Below, in pieces: positions 40,049 to 50,400 of a stretch of DNA of 64,000 bases. The notes beneath the pieces are model-generated. The model saw only the letters and a list, made by a program, of their open reading frames with translations. It searched no databases and was not told the DNA's origin. Position 1 is the stretch's first letter. Each line of letters opens with the position of its first letter. The stretch comes from Acidihalobacter ferrooxydans. GTDB taxonomy: Bacteria; Pseudomonadota; Gammaproteobacteria; DSM-5130; Acidihalobacteraceae. The stretch lies in assembly GCF_001975725.1 (NCBI RefSeq), contig NZ_CP019434.1:2869322-2933321 (forward strand). Reading direction: 5' to 3'. The position numbers and the translations under genes are program-made.

Positions 40049-41671
40049 TCAATGCCCCGAGGGGAACTTTTCCTGCACGAATTCCGCGAAACGGCGCTCG
40101 GCCTCGTCACCGAACAGCACGCGACACGCTTCCTGCACACCGGGCGCCGCGCGCAGTTCATCCGCGTGCGTCGTCAGCGCAATCAGGGTGCGTCGGCGCA
40201 GCCAGTCATCGAGGCGCACCACCATATCGTCCCGCGCGGCCAGGGCCAGTTCGCAGCGCAGGTACTGCGCACCGGGAATCAGTTCCTCGGCCTGCGCGGG
40301 GTCGTCGCGAATGGCATCCAGCAAGGAGAACGCCCGTGCGCCATAGCGTCGCCACAGTCGCGCGCCAGCAGGCTCCGTCGCGCCCGGCGCGGCGCTTGCC
40401 TCCAGCTTGATCGCCTGTGCCTGGTGCATGAACGCCTCGCGCTGCGGTGTGTCAGCTTCGCCGTACCAGCGCGCGCCGCGCTGCGGCACCGCCACGCCGA
40501 GCGCGGCAATCCGCGCCGTGACCTCTTCACCGATGTTGAGGCAATCGGTCAGTTTGCCGCCAAAAATCGTCAGGTGCGCGGCGCGCGGATCGACTTCGAC
40601 GGCATGCTCGCGCGACAACGCCAGCCAATCGCGCTCGTCGCCGCCCTGCCCGTCGACCACCAGGGGTCGCACGCCGCAGCGCTCGGCGACGATGTCCGCA
40701 CGGGTCAGCGGGCGCTCAAGCCGCAACTGGCGATTGATGTTATCGAGGATGAAATCGCGGTCGGCATCGGTGACCGTAACCTCCGGCCGCTCGACGCGGG
40801 TATCCGTGGTGCCGATACAGGTCCTGGAGCCCATCGGGATGGCGAAAAACAAGCGTCCATCGCTGGCGAAAAACGCCAGCACACGTCGCTGCGCCGTGAT
40901 GCGGTCAACGATCAGGTGCACGCCCTTGGAGAACACGTGACGATGCGTGGTGCGCGTGGAGGTCTGCGTGTTGAACGCATCGGCATACGGGCCGGCGGCG
41001 TTGATCAGCACGCGCGCGCGGATGTCGAATGGAGCACCGTCGCCGTCGACATCGCGCGCGCGGCACACCCAGCCGTCCGCGCCGTGCTCGGCGTGCAGCG
41101 CCTCGACATAATTGGCTGCCGCCGCGCCGGCGTCCAGCGCGGCACGCACGAAATCGAACACGAACCGCGCATCGCTGCCGGGCAGGAAGGCGTCGGAATA
41201 CTCGAAACCGCCGCCGCTGTCGTCGAGCGCAACGCACGGCTCCGCCGCGGCAATGTCCGCACGCGACAACAGCCGTGGCGGTCGGGTGTAGGCGTTGCCG
41301 AATAGCCAGTACAACCAGGTGCCCGCCCACATGAATCCGCGCGGGTAGCGGAACCCGCGCCGGAGCGTGGCCAGAAAACGGATTTCTTCGATCCGCGTGG
41401 GATAGGCGTCGAGCAGACGGTTACGCGACCGGCAGAGCCGGCGGACCAGGCCGAAATCGCGGCTTTCCAGGTACTTGATGCCGCCCCAGACGAGGTTGGA
41501 CGACTGGCTGCTGGTGCCGCCGGCGAAGTCGCCACGCTCAAGCAGCGCCACGCGCACCCCCTGCCCGGCCAGCGCCGCGGCCGACACCGCGCCGTTGATG
41601 CCGCCACCGATGATCAACACATCGAAGGCGTCCTCGCGCAGGCGCGCAAGCTGGGCAGTTCTGAGCGACAT
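40049..41671 (-). CDS. glpD: Glycerol-3-phosphate dehydrogenase, FAD-dependent
   Basis: Oxidises sn-glycerol-3-phosphate to dihydroxyacetone phosphate at the inner membrane, passing electrons to quinone. The 540 residues carry the FAD motif FDVLIIGGGINGAVSAAALA, GGTSSQSSNLVWGGIKYLES, VLINAAGPYAD and the C-terminal helical domain. ATG at 41671 matches the family N-terminus; upstream in-frame codons are low-complexity. Ribosome site weak (GGGAT). Functionally it fits with the ugp glycerol-3-phosphate importer at 55.5 kb, though the loci are apart. Confidence 0.92.
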   Translation of the reverse strand: MSLRTAQLARLREDAFDVLIIGGGINGAVSAAALAGQGVRVALLERGDFAGGTSSQSSNLVWGGIKYLESRDFGLVRRLCRSRNRLLDAYPTRIEEIRFLATLRRGFRYPRGFMWAGTWLYWLFGNAYTRPPRLLSRADIAAAEPCVALDDSGGGFEYSDAFLPGSDARFVFDFVRAALDAGAAAANYVEALHAEHGADGWVCRARDVDGDGAPFDIRARVLINAAGPYADAFNTQTSTRTTHRHVFSKGVHLIVDRITAQRRVLAFFASDGRLFFAIPMGSRTCIGTTDTRVERPEVTVTDADRDFILDNINRQLRLERPLTRADIVAERCGVRPLVVDGQGGDERDWLALSREHAVEVDPRAAHLTIFGGKLTDCLNIGEEVTARIAALGVAVPQRGARWYGEADTPQREAFMHQAQAIKLEASAAPGATEPAGARLWRRYGARAFSLLDAIRDDPAQAEELIPGAQYLRCELALAARDDMVVRLDDWLRRRTLIALTTHADELRAAPGVQEACRVLFGDEAERRFAEFVQEKFPSGH

Positions 41672-41842
41672 AGGCAATCCCGATGCAGGCGGCGCTGGTG
41701 CGTAAATCGCGTTGAGTTTACACCCTGCGCACGCCTGCGGACGGCTGCGCCGGCCAATCCACGCACGACGCCCCTCATGCCCCCGATGTTTTACTAAGCC
41801 GGCGCGACCGGTTACAGTGCTATTAACCACGCCATTCACGCT

Positions 41843-41945
41843 CAGGAACCTGTCGAACCTGAAGGATCGCAGCGAGGCGAACGGGGCATCGAAACCATTA
41901 TCCCATCGCCGCAGCCGATGCTTTCAAAGTCCGGCAGACTCCCAG
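41843..41945 (+). repeat. Palindromic element family B, internally deleted copy
   Basis: About 103 bp. Left end CAGGAACCTGTCGAACCT, then CGCAGCGAGGCGAACGGGG, a junction, and the right block CATTATCCCATCGCCGCAGC and AGTCCGGCAGACTCCCAGG. The middle 60 bp of the complete copy (36180-36341) are missing and the ends have diverged. It lies in the 309-bp gap upstream of the peptide-binding protein gene; the remainder of that gap holds no gene. Confidence 0.75.
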
Positions 41946-41980
41946 GCTCCACCTGACGCACCGCCGAACGGGAGAGACCC

Positions 41981-43561
41981 ATGTCCGACCGCCAGGATCC
42001 GCTCGATACCCTCATCGCCCGCTATCGCGCCGGCACGATCGACCGCCGCACCTTCCTCAAATCGGCCGCCATGCTCGGTCTGGGCTTCGCCGCTGGCGGT
42101 GCGCTGACCGCCGCGCCACTGGCCGAAGCCGCCGAGGTCAAACGCGGCGGCACGCTGCGCGTCGCCGCCCCTGCGGCCAAATCCATCGACCCGCTCAAGA
42201 TCGACAGCGCCGGCGCCATCGCCATCGTGCAGCAGGTCGGCGAATACCTGGTCTGGGCCGAAGCGGACCTCAAGCTGCGCCCCGTGCTGGCCACGCGATG
42301 GCACAGCACCGACGGCGGCAAGACCTGGGTGTTCGAGCTGCGCAAGGGCGTGCGCTTTCACGACGGCCGCGAGATGACAGCCGACGATGTGGTGGCCACC
42401 TTCGAGCGCCTGGTCGACCCCAACACAGCCTCCGTCGCGCGCAGCCAGATGAGCTTCCTCAAGCCGGGCGGCACCACCCGCATCGATCTGTACACCGTGC
42501 AGTTCAGCCTGACGCGCCCGATCGGCCAGTTCCCCTATTACACGCAGATCTACAACGCCGTCATCCTGCCCAAGGACTACGCCGGCAACTTTGCCGAACA
42601 CCCGGTCGGCACCGGTCCGTTCAAGCTCGTCAGCTACCAACCCCAGCAAAGCGCCAGCTACGTGCGCAACGAACACTACTGGGACAGCGGCAAACCCTAT
42701 CTCGACAAGGTTCAAATCGATCTCTACGGTGGCCCGCAGCCGATGGTGCTCGCACTGCAAGGCGGCGATGCCGACATGATGCTTGCCGTCTCGGCCAACG
42801 ACGCCAAGCCACTGGCCAGCGATCACACTATTCACATCGCCCGCGCGCACTCCTCGGCCACCCGCCTGCTGTGCATGCGCGTCGACCGCAAACCCTTTCA
42901 TGACGCCCGCGTGCGCGAGGCCATCGCGCTCTGCCTGAATCGCCCGGCAATGGTCAAAGTACTGCTCGCCGGCGCCGGCCAGGTCGCCGACGACAACCCC
43001 ATCGCGCCGATCTTCGGCCTCAACACCGACGTGCCGCAGCGCAAGCAGGACATTGCCAGGGCGCGCAAGCTGCTCGCCGCCGCCGGCTACCCGCAAGGCT
43101 TCGAGACCGACCTCTACACCGGCAACTACCTCGAACTGCCGCAGTACGCCGTGCTCGCCCAGCAGATGCTCGCCCCGGCCGGCATCCGCGTGAAGCTGCA
43201 CGTCGAGCCGCTGAACGTCTACTACTCGCACTGGACCAAGGTCAGCTTCGGCCTCACCGACTGGACCGGCCGCAACACGCCCTCGCAGATTCTCAATGCC
43301 GCCTTTTCCGGCAGTTCGGACTGGAACGCCTCGCACTGGAAAGATCCCGCGTTCGACCACCTCGTCGGCAAACTGGAGGCGAGCACCGATACCCGGCAGC
43401 GCAACGCGCTGGCCCACGAAATCGCCGCGCTGATGCTCCAGCAAACCCCGGCCGCCATCGCCTATTTCATCGACCTGCTGCGCCCGATGAACCGCAAGGT
43501 TCGGGGCGTGGATGCCAATATGTCGAACTATCTGGACCTGACCCGCGCCTGGCTGAGCTAA
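41981..43561 (+). CDS. Peptide-type ABC importer, solute-binding protein (Tat-exported)
   Basis: A 526-residue family-5 solute-binding protein, like DppA/OppA. The N-terminus has a twin-arginine signal: DRRTFLKSAAMLGLGFAAGG ending near AEAAEV. Conserved blocks are the ADDVVATFERLVDP region, HPVGTGPFKLVSYQP and HDARVREAIALCLNR. It binds substrate in the periplasm for the permease pair encoded next. The substrate may be a di- or oligopeptide, glutathione or a metal chelate. GGAG lies 6 nt before the ATG. Tat rather than Sec export suggests folding or cofactor binding before export. Confidence 0.9.
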   Translation: MSDRQDPLDTLIARYRAGTIDRRTFLKSAAMLGLGFAAGGALTAAPLAEAAEVKRGGTLRVAAPAAKSIDPLKIDSAGAIAIVQQVGEYLVWAEADLKLRPVLATRWHSTDGGKTWVFELRKGVRFHDGREMTADDVVATFERLVDPNTASVARSQMSFLKPGGTTRIDLYTVQFSLTRPIGQFPYYTQIYNAVILPKDYAGNFAEHPVGTGPFKLVSYQPQQSASYVRNEHYWDSGKPYLDKVQIDLYGGPQPMVLALQGGDADMMLAVSANDAKPLASDHTIHIARAHSSATRLLCMRVDRKPFHDARVREAIALCLNRPAMVKVLLAGAGQVADDNPIAPIFGLNTDVPQRKQDIARARKLLAAAGYPQGFETDLYTGNYLELPQYAVLAQQMLAPAGIRVKLHVEPLNVYYSHWTKVSFGLTDWTGRNTPSQILNAAFSGSSDWNASHWKDPAFDHLVGKLEASTDTRQRNALAHEIAALMLQQTPAAIAYFIDLLRPMNRKVRGVDANMSNYLDLTRAWLS

Positions 43562-43580
43562 GCCCGGCGCACGGACCGGC

Positions 43581-44537
43581 ATGGGTCGCTACCTCGCCCG
43601 ACGGCTGCTGCTGCTCGTCTTCACGCTGTTCGTCGCCTCAGCGCTCATCTTCGCGCTGACCAACGCACTGCCGGGCAACGTCGGGCGCATCATCCTCGGC
43701 CCCTTCGCCTCGCAACACGCCGTGGCCGTGCTCAACCACCAACTCGGCCTCGATCAGCCGCTCGACGCGCGCTACATCCACTGGCTCGGCGACCTGCTGC
43801 GCGGCGACTGGGGCCGCTCGCTGACCTACGACACACCGGTACTCCCGCTGGTGCTGGGCCGTCTCGGCCGCTCGCTGCTGCTCGCCGCCTTCGCCCTCGC
43901 CCTGCTCCTGCCGCTGGCCATCTCCGCCGGCGTCTACGCCGCGCTGCACGAAGGCGGCTGGCTCGACCGTGCCTTCTCGGTCGGCGGCCTGGCCTTCGGC
44001 GCCATTCCCGAGTTCGTCACCGGCGTCTTCCTGATCCTGCTGTTCGGTCTTACCCTGCACTGGCTGCCGATCCAGGCATTGCCTCCCACCGGCGCCACGC
44101 CGCTGCAATGGCTGGCGCACCTGCTGATGCCGGCGCTGGCGCTGGTGCTCACCCTGTTTTCTTACCTCTTTCGCATGGCCCGCAGCGGCATGCTCGACGC
44201 GCTCGATGCCGACTACACCCGCACCGCCACGCTCAAGGGCCTGCCGGGCCGCACCGTGATCGCGCGCCACGTCCTGCGCAACGCCCTGCTGCCGACGATC
44301 ACCGTGGCCGGGGCGCAGATCGGCTGGATGGTCGGCGGCCTGGTCGTCGTCGAGACCCTGTTTCGCTACCCCGGAATCGGCAGCCTCACCTATAGCGCCG
44401 CCACCCACAAAGACCTCCCGCTGCTGGTCGGCTGCACGCTCGCGATCACCTTCGTGTTCGCCTTCGCCAACTTCCTCGCCGACCTGCTCTACGCCGCGCT
44501 CAATCCGCGCGCCCGGCAGGCGTTCTCGGGCCGCTGA
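43581..44537 (+). CDS. Peptide-type ABC importer permease (DppB-like)
   Basis: A 318-residue inner-membrane permease with six helices. The N-terminus MGRYLARRLLLLVFTLFVAS and the GDWGRSLTYDTPV block are typical of DppB; the ATPase-contact loop is DADYTRTATLKGLPGRTVIA, and VVVETLFRYPGIGSLTYSAA closes the family pattern. It forms a heterodimer with the DppC-like protein encoded downstream. It starts 19 nt after the binding-protein stop. Confidence 0.92.
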   Translation: MGRYLARRLLLLVFTLFVASALIFALTNALPGNVGRIILGPFASQHAVAVLNHQLGLDQPLDARYIHWLGDLLRGDWGRSLTYDTPVLPLVLGRLGRSLLLAAFALALLLPLAISAGVYAALHEGGWLDRAFSVGGLAFGAIPEFVTGVFLILLFGLTLHWLPIQALPPTGATPLQWLAHLLMPALALVLTLFSYLFRMARSGMLDALDADYTRTATLKGLPGRTVIARHVLRNALLPTITVAGAQIGWMVGGLVVVETLFRYPGIGSLTYSAATHKDLPLLVGCTLAITFVFAFANFLADLLYAALNPRARQAFSGR

Positions 44538-44736
44538 ATGGGCCGCGCCGCCCGCATATCCTCAGCGTTCCCCGTCGCCAGCGCGGCGCAGCGCCGTGCT
44601 GGCTGGCCGCACGCAGAGGATGGCCGCGAAGGCATCGACGGCACGCTGTCGAGCGGACGTTTTCGAGTACAGCCCGTCGCCGCGAACGCATCGATCGGCG
44701 CACGCATCGGCGAACGCAGTCGGCCAACGGTGAGAC
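44538..44736. other. 199-bp gap inside the importer operon, no gene supported
   Basis: DppB- and DppC-type genes usually abut or overlap, but here 199 bp intervene. An open frame of 69 codons begins right at the dppB-like stop (ATG at 44538), but its product is Arg/Ala/Gly-rich low-complexity sequence without a family. No repeat of families A-D is seen. It may be an insertion or a remnant. Confidence 0.4.
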
Positions 44737-45534
44737 ATGCGGGCTAACCTCACCCTCGCCATCGGCGCCGCCATGCTCCTCGTGTGGATCGTCACCGCAC
44801 TCGGCGCGCCCTGGTTGGCGCCCTATTCGCCCACCGCGCTCGATTTCAGCGCGCTCGACCAGGCGCCGTCCTGGGCGCATTGGTTCGGCACCGACAACTA
44901 CGGCCGCGACGTGCTCAGCCGCGTCATGTACGGCGGTCGCGAAGTGTTGCTGGTCGCCCCCGCCGCGACCCTGCTCGGCCTCGCTCTCGGCGCCGCCATC
45001 GGCCTGACCACCGCCTACTACGGGCGCTGGGTCGACGAGGCCATCATGCGCACGCTGGACGCCGTCATGGCTCTGCCCATCGTCGTACTCGCCCTGCTCG
45101 CCCTGACCGTGCTCGGCCCGTCCACGCTCAACGTCATTCTCGTCATCGGGCTGGTCTTCTCGCCGCTGATCGCCCGCACCGTGCGCGCGCAGGCGCTGGT
45201 CGAGACGCAGCAGGAATATGTCGCCGCCGCGCGGCTGCGGGGCGAGTCGGCGGCGTACATCATCGCGGTGGAAATTCTTCCCAACGTGCGCGGGCCGCTG
45301 ATCGTGGAGGGCACCATTCGCGTCGGCTACGCCGTGTTCACCGCCGCGACGCTGGGCTTTCTCGGCCTCGGCGTGCAGCCGCCCACCCCCGACTGGGGCC
45401 TGATGGTCAGCGAGGGGCAGGCGCAATTGACCGTGGCGCCCTGGGTGGTGTTGTTCCCGGCGCTGGCCATCGTATTCGTCGTGGTCGGGGTCAGTCTGGT
45501 GGCGGACGGCCTGCGCGAGCGGCTCCAGGGATAA
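44737..45534 (+). CDS. Peptide-type ABC importer permease (DppC-like)
   Basis: A 265-residue permease with helix 1 (AIGAAMLLVWIVTALGAPWL), the DppC mark HWFGTDNYGRDVLSRVMYGG, and the ATPase-contact loop QQEYVAAARLRGESAAYIIA; it ends FVVVGVSLVADGLRERLQG, all family-typical. It should pair with the DppB-like protein. No ATP-binding subunit gene follows: the next gene is recD on the other strand. The system must use an ATPase encoded elsewhere, or be non-functional. Confidence 0.9.
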   Translation: MRANLTLAIGAAMLLVWIVTALGAPWLAPYSPTALDFSALDQAPSWAHWFGTDNYGRDVLSRVMYGGREVLLVAPAATLLGLALGAAIGLTTAYYGRWVDEAIMRTLDAVMALPIVVLALLALTVLGPSTLNVILVIGLVFSPLIARTVRAQALVETQQEYVAAARLRGESAAYIIAVEILPNVRGPLIVEGTIRVGYAVFTAATLGFLGLGVQPPTPDWGLMVSEGQAQLTVAPWVVLFPALAIVFVVVGVSLVADGLRERLQG

Positions 45535-45636
45535 ACCGGCAACCGTGCCCGACCGGCGCTCCCGCGACATAGGGCGCTGGCCCTGCTGCGCGGCAGTGGT
45601 GCGCCGGCAGTGCCACGATGGCGGATGCAGCGCCCG

Positions 45637-47439
45637 TCACGCCCGCGCGCCCCACACCCGCGCATACAAGCCCGAAGCCCGGCGCACGCGCCTCGCCACG
45701 GCCGTGTCGATGGTATGCGCATCGGCCCAGATTTCCACGTCCTGGCGCGCACGGGTGATGGCCGTATAGAGCAACTCGCGCGTCAGCACAGGCGCATCCT
45801 GACGCGGCAGGATCAGCAGCACTTCGTCGAACTCCGAGCCCTGGCTCTTGTGCACCGTCATCGCATACACGGTTTCGTGCGCCGGCATACGCCCGGGATG
45901 CACCGCGCGCAGCCCGTCGCCAGACTCGAAAAACACCTTCAACTCATCCGCCGCATCCGGCCACGCGATGCCCACGTCGCCATTGAACAGCCCCAGCGCG
46001 TAGTCGTTGTCCTGCACCATCACCGGCCGGCCCTTGTACCACGGCTTGCGCGTATCCACGCTCAGGCGCCGCCGCACGAGGCGTTCGATCAGGGCGTTGA
46101 GTTCGCGCACCCCGAACGGCCCCTCCCGCACCGCGCAGAGGATGCGCAGGCGCCCCAGACGCGCCAGCGCCTCCCCCGGAGTCGCGGCAGCGAAGAGGGC
46201 GTCCAGCGCGGCGCCCAGGCGCTCATCAAGGCGCGGCGCCAGAGCCGCTGGCGACACACGGCGCACCCCCGGCCAGCCCGCCGCGAGAACGGCCTGCACC
46301 GCCGCCGCGTCGCCGGCGTTGATCGCCTGCGCCAGTGCGCCGATGCCGCTGCCCGCGGTGAACCGATAACTGTGCCGCAGCAGAGCGATGCTGTCGGCCA
46401 TCGGCGGCATTGCCGGGCCGTGTGCCTCGTGCTCCGCGTCCGCCGTCTCGCGCAGCGCGGCGCGCATGTCCGCCGAGTAGCGCGGCGCGCCCGGTTCGCC
46501 GCAGATGTCCGCCAGCACGGCACCCGCCTCCACCGAAGCCAACTGATCGCGGTCGCCGAGCAGCACCAGCCGCGCATGCGCGGGCAGCGCATCCACGGCC
46601 CGCGCCAGCAGCGGCAGATCGACCATCGAGGCCTCGTCGATCACCAGCAGATCGACGTGCAGCGGATTGCCGGCATGGTGGCGCGGCTGGCTGCGCCCCG
46701 GTCGGCTGCCGAGCAGGCGGTGCAGCGTCTGCGCGCTTTCCGGGAGTGCCGCCTGCTGCGCCGGATCGAGCGGCAGCTCGCGCTTGACGGCCTGAATGGA
46801 TTCGGCCAAACGCGCCGCGGCCTTGCCGGTCGGTGCGGCCAGCGCAATGCGCAACGGCGGATGCTGATCCAGCAGCAGGGCCAGAATCGCCGCGACCGTG
46901 CGGGTCTTGCCGGTGCCGGGCCCACCCGAAATCACCGCCAGACGGCGCAACACCGCCAGTGCCGCGGCGCTGCGCTGATCCGCCGCGTGCGCAGCCTCGC
47001 CAAGCAGGCGGCGCACGCCAGCCGCGAGCCGCGCCCGCTCGACGCCCGCCGCCCATGATGCGGCCCGCTCGCGCAGCGCGGCGGCGAGGCGCGTCTCGAA
47101 CGTCCAGTAACGCGCCAGATACACGGCATCGCCGTCCAGCACCAGCGGCGCAGTCGCCGTATCGGAGACTGCCGGGCTGGCTTGCAGCATGGCCCGCCAC
47201 GCGGCCAGCGGCGGCGCCGAGAGTTCCGGCAGCGCGTCGAACACGACGCGCCCGGCCCATGCGTCCAGCCGCACGCACACGTCGCCCGCCCCGGTCTGGC
47301 GGCTGACCAGCGCCGCCGCCAGCGCCACGCCCTCCGGCGACTCTTCGGACAACTCGGCGATCAGGGCCGCGAAGTGATAGTCCAGCTCGCGGATCAGGCC
47401 GAGCGCAAGCGCGCGACGCAACACTGTCAGCGCGCTCAT
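45637..47439 (-). CDS. recD: Exodeoxyribonuclease V subunit alpha (RecD)
   Basis: The 5'-3' helicase subunit of RecBCD, which processes double-strand breaks and loads RecA at Chi. 600 residues, close to the family. Walker A is VISGGPGTGKTRTVAAILAL; LLVIDEASMVDLPLLARAVD is the Walker B region; the C-terminal YAMTVHKSQGSEFDEVLLIL and LLYTAITRARQDVEIW are helicase motifs V-VI. ATG overlaps the recB stop by 4 nt. Last gene of the recC-recB-recD operon; convergent with the peptide importer. Confidence 0.96.
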   Translation of the reverse strand: MSALTVLRRALALGLIRELDYHFAALIAELSEESPEGVALAAALVSRQTGAGDVCVRLDAWAGRVVFDALPELSAPPLAAWRAMLQASPAVSDTATAPLVLDGDAVYLARYWTFETRLAAALRERAASWAAGVERARLAAGVRRLLGEAAHAADQRSAAALAVLRRLAVISGGPGTGKTRTVAAILALLLDQHPPLRIALAAPTGKAAARLAESIQAVKRELPLDPAQQAALPESAQTLHRLLGSRPGRSQPRHHAGNPLHVDLLVIDEASMVDLPLLARAVDALPAHARLVLLGDRDQLASVEAGAVLADICGEPGAPRYSADMRAALRETADAEHEAHGPAMPPMADSIALLRHSYRFTAGSGIGALAQAINAGDAAAVQAVLAAGWPGVRRVSPAALAPRLDERLGAALDALFAAATPGEALARLGRLRILCAVREGPFGVRELNALIERLVRRRLSVDTRKPWYKGRPVMVQDNDYALGLFNGDVGIAWPDAADELKVFFESGDGLRAVHPGRMPAHETVYAMTVHKSQGSEFDEVLLILPRQDAPVLTRELLYTAITRARQDVEIWADAHTIDTAVARRVRRASGLYARVWGARA

Positions 47440-50400
47440 GCCACGTCCTCAGCGCCGGCGAACAGCCTGTCCAGTGCCGCAATCAACGCAGGCTCCGGCC
47501 GGTCGCGGTACACGCCCAGACGCGGGCCGTCGGCCGGTCGCATGCCGCGCAGGAACAGATAGAACACGCCGCCGAAATCGCGCGCGTAGTCGTAGTCCGG
47601 CAGCCGCGCGCGCAAGTGGCGGTGCAGGGCCACGCAGTAGATGAGGTATTGCAGGTCATAGCGATGCTCGCGCATGGCGGCGTCCAACAGCGCCGGCGCG
47701 TAGTCCTCGGGCCGATCGCCCAGATGATTGGATTTGTAGTCGGCAAGGTAATAGCGCCCGCCGTGGCGGAACACCAGATCGATGAAGCCTTTCATCATGC
47801 CGTGCTGCGGGCGGAAACTCAGCGCCTCGCCGGTCAGCTCCAGCGGGCCGCTGCGCGCAAGCAAGGCGTTGAGCGCGGCGCAGTCGAGCGCCGCGAGCGG
47901 GTAGTAAAACGCCAGCTCATCCACCCGGTCGGCACGCGTGATGTTGCGCAGGCACAGCCCGGCCTCGTCCAGCGGGGTGTCCAGCACGCGCGTCACCAGC
48001 GCCTCGATGGCCGGGCGCCAGCCGCTGTCGAACCCGTGGCGCGCCAGCTCTTCGGTCACCCGGTCGCTCAGCGCCTCGCCCTGCGCGCCCGGAAAGTCCA
48101 GCTTTTCCAGCAGAGCGTGCAGGAACAGGCCGGCCTGCGCGCCGCGCGGGAAGGCGAAGGCATCGCGCTGCGCGCGCAGTGCGGCGGCCGGTTCCGCCGC
48201 GCCGAACGCATCGTAGTCGGGCAGCTCGACGCGCGCATCGTAATCGGCCACCAGCCCGGAATAACTGGTCACGCGCCAACCGGCGTCGATCCGCCCGTCG
48301 AAGCGGCGCGCGTGCAGCGCGGCGCCGGTCTGCGGGGGCGGCGCGGCCGTCGGTCCGTCCGGCAGTTTCAGCAGTTCCAGCAGCGGCGCATCTGCATTCA
48401 GCGCCAGCAGGTCGGTGCGTAGCGCCGCGTCGTCCGTCGGCATACCCTGCGGATGCAGCAACCGGGCCAGCGCGGAATCCGGCGCGCGCTTCACCGCGCC
48501 CCAGCTGAAGTACACGCGTTGGCGTGCGCGGGTCAGCGCAACGTAGAGCAGGCGCAGGTCTTCGGCCAGGCGTTCACGTTCGGCCTGCGCGGCATGCTCG
48601 GCAACCGCGTCGCTGCCCAGATCGGCGCACAGGGCGAAATCGTCTGCGGCATGAAACAGGAACGGCGCCCTGGCTTCGCCCGACTTGTCGAGTGCGAACG
48701 GCTTGCATATCCACGGAAACGGCAGGAACACCAGCGGGTATTCCAGACCCTTGGAGGCGTGCACGGTGACGATTTGCACCAGCGACTCGTCGCTATCCAG
48801 CCGCAGCTGCTGCGCCTCGTCCTCGCCGTCCGGCGCGTCGATGCGCGCATCCAGCCAGCGCAGCAACGCTTCGAAGCCGCTGCGCTCGGCCGCCGCAACG
48901 GCCAGCAGTTCGCCGAGTTGCAGCAGATTGGTCATGCGCCGCTCGCCGTCGCGCGCGGCAAGCAGGCGGTGGGCGATGGCCGCTTGCGTAAGCAACTGCG
49001 TGAACATCGCCATGAAGCCGTGTTCGCGCCAACGCTGCCGGGCGCGTTGAAAGCACGTCAGCCAGCGCTCCCAGGCGTTTTCATCCTGTTCCAGCGCAGC
49101 CAGTTCGGCCGCATCCGCGCCGAGCAGGTCGGTGGCGAGTGCGGCGCGCAGGGCGCGCGCGTTGCCCGGCTCGGCAACCGCCCGCAGCACGCGGCGCAAG
49201 GCCTCGGCCTCGGGCGTCGAGAAGATGCTGTCGCGGCTCAGAAAAACGCTGGCGATGCCGAGCGCATCCAGCGCCTCGCGCACCACCGCGGCCTCGTTGC
49301 GGTTGCGCACCAGAATGGCGATATCGCCCGCACGCAGCGGCTCGGCGCCGATGAGCGCGGCGCCGCTGCGCGCCCGGGCGAGCAGACCGGCGATTTCGTG
49401 CGCGCAGGCCAGCGCCACCTGCGCCTGCGCGGCGCCGGTGGTGAGCGGCTTGCCGTCCACCGCGGGCAGGCGCCAGCAGGCGAGCGGCGCAGGCGTGGCG
49501 CCGTCCAGCCGGAGGGGCTTGGCGTCGGCCTGCTGCGAGGGCCGCACCGGATGGAATTCGATCTGCTCGAACAGGAAGGGATGCGCGCTGGCACTGAACA
49601 GTCGGTTCACCGCAGCGACCAGCGCGCTGCCGGAGCGCCAGTTCACCGGTAGCGTATGCGCGCCGTCGCCGACATCGCGGCGCGCTTGCAGGTACGCAAA
49701 AATATCTGCCCCGCGAAATCCGTAAATGGCCTGCTTCGGGTCGCCGATCAGAAACAGTGCCAGATCGTCCCGCCCGCCGTAGACCGCCTGGAAGATGCGG
49801 TATTGCACCGGATCGGTGTCCTGGAATTCGTCGATCATGGCGACCGGGAATCGCGCGCGAATGCGCATGGCCAGTTCGGCACCGTCCGCGCTCGCCAGCA
49901 CCGCGTCGAGCCTGGCGAGCAGGTCGTCGTAGGCCAGCAGACGCCGCGCGCTTTTGTGTTCGGCAACAGCCTTGCGCACGTAACCGGCCGCCTCCGCCAG
50001 CAGCGCCGCACGATAGGCGCGCAGCAGGCGCGGCCCGAGATCGGCCAGTTCCTCGCACAGGCCGAACAGGGATGCGGTCGGCGGCTCCGCTCCCTTCTTG
50101 GTGGCCGCTCCCAGCTTGGCCGGCGTGAACAACTGGATGCGTTCGGGCAGCACGCCGGGCGGCGGCTCGCTCGCTGCGATCCACTCGGCGAACGCGCGCA
50201 AAGCGGCCTCGACGCCGCCGGCTGTATAGATGTTGCGCTTGAGTGCCGGGCTGGTGAGCAAGGCTTCGCTCACGGCTTCGCCTTCGCGCACCCACGCGGC
50301 GCGCAGCTCGGCGTGCAGCCGTTGCCAGCGCGGCAACAGCGCAGCAGCACGTTCGCCCGCATCTGAGGGCAGCAGTCTTGCCGCGTCGCGTCCGAGCACG

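Noticed and set aside
44538-44747. 69-codon open frame right after the dppB-like stop
   Set aside because: Low-complexity Arg/Ala product with no family and no ribosome site; it overlaps the next gene's start.
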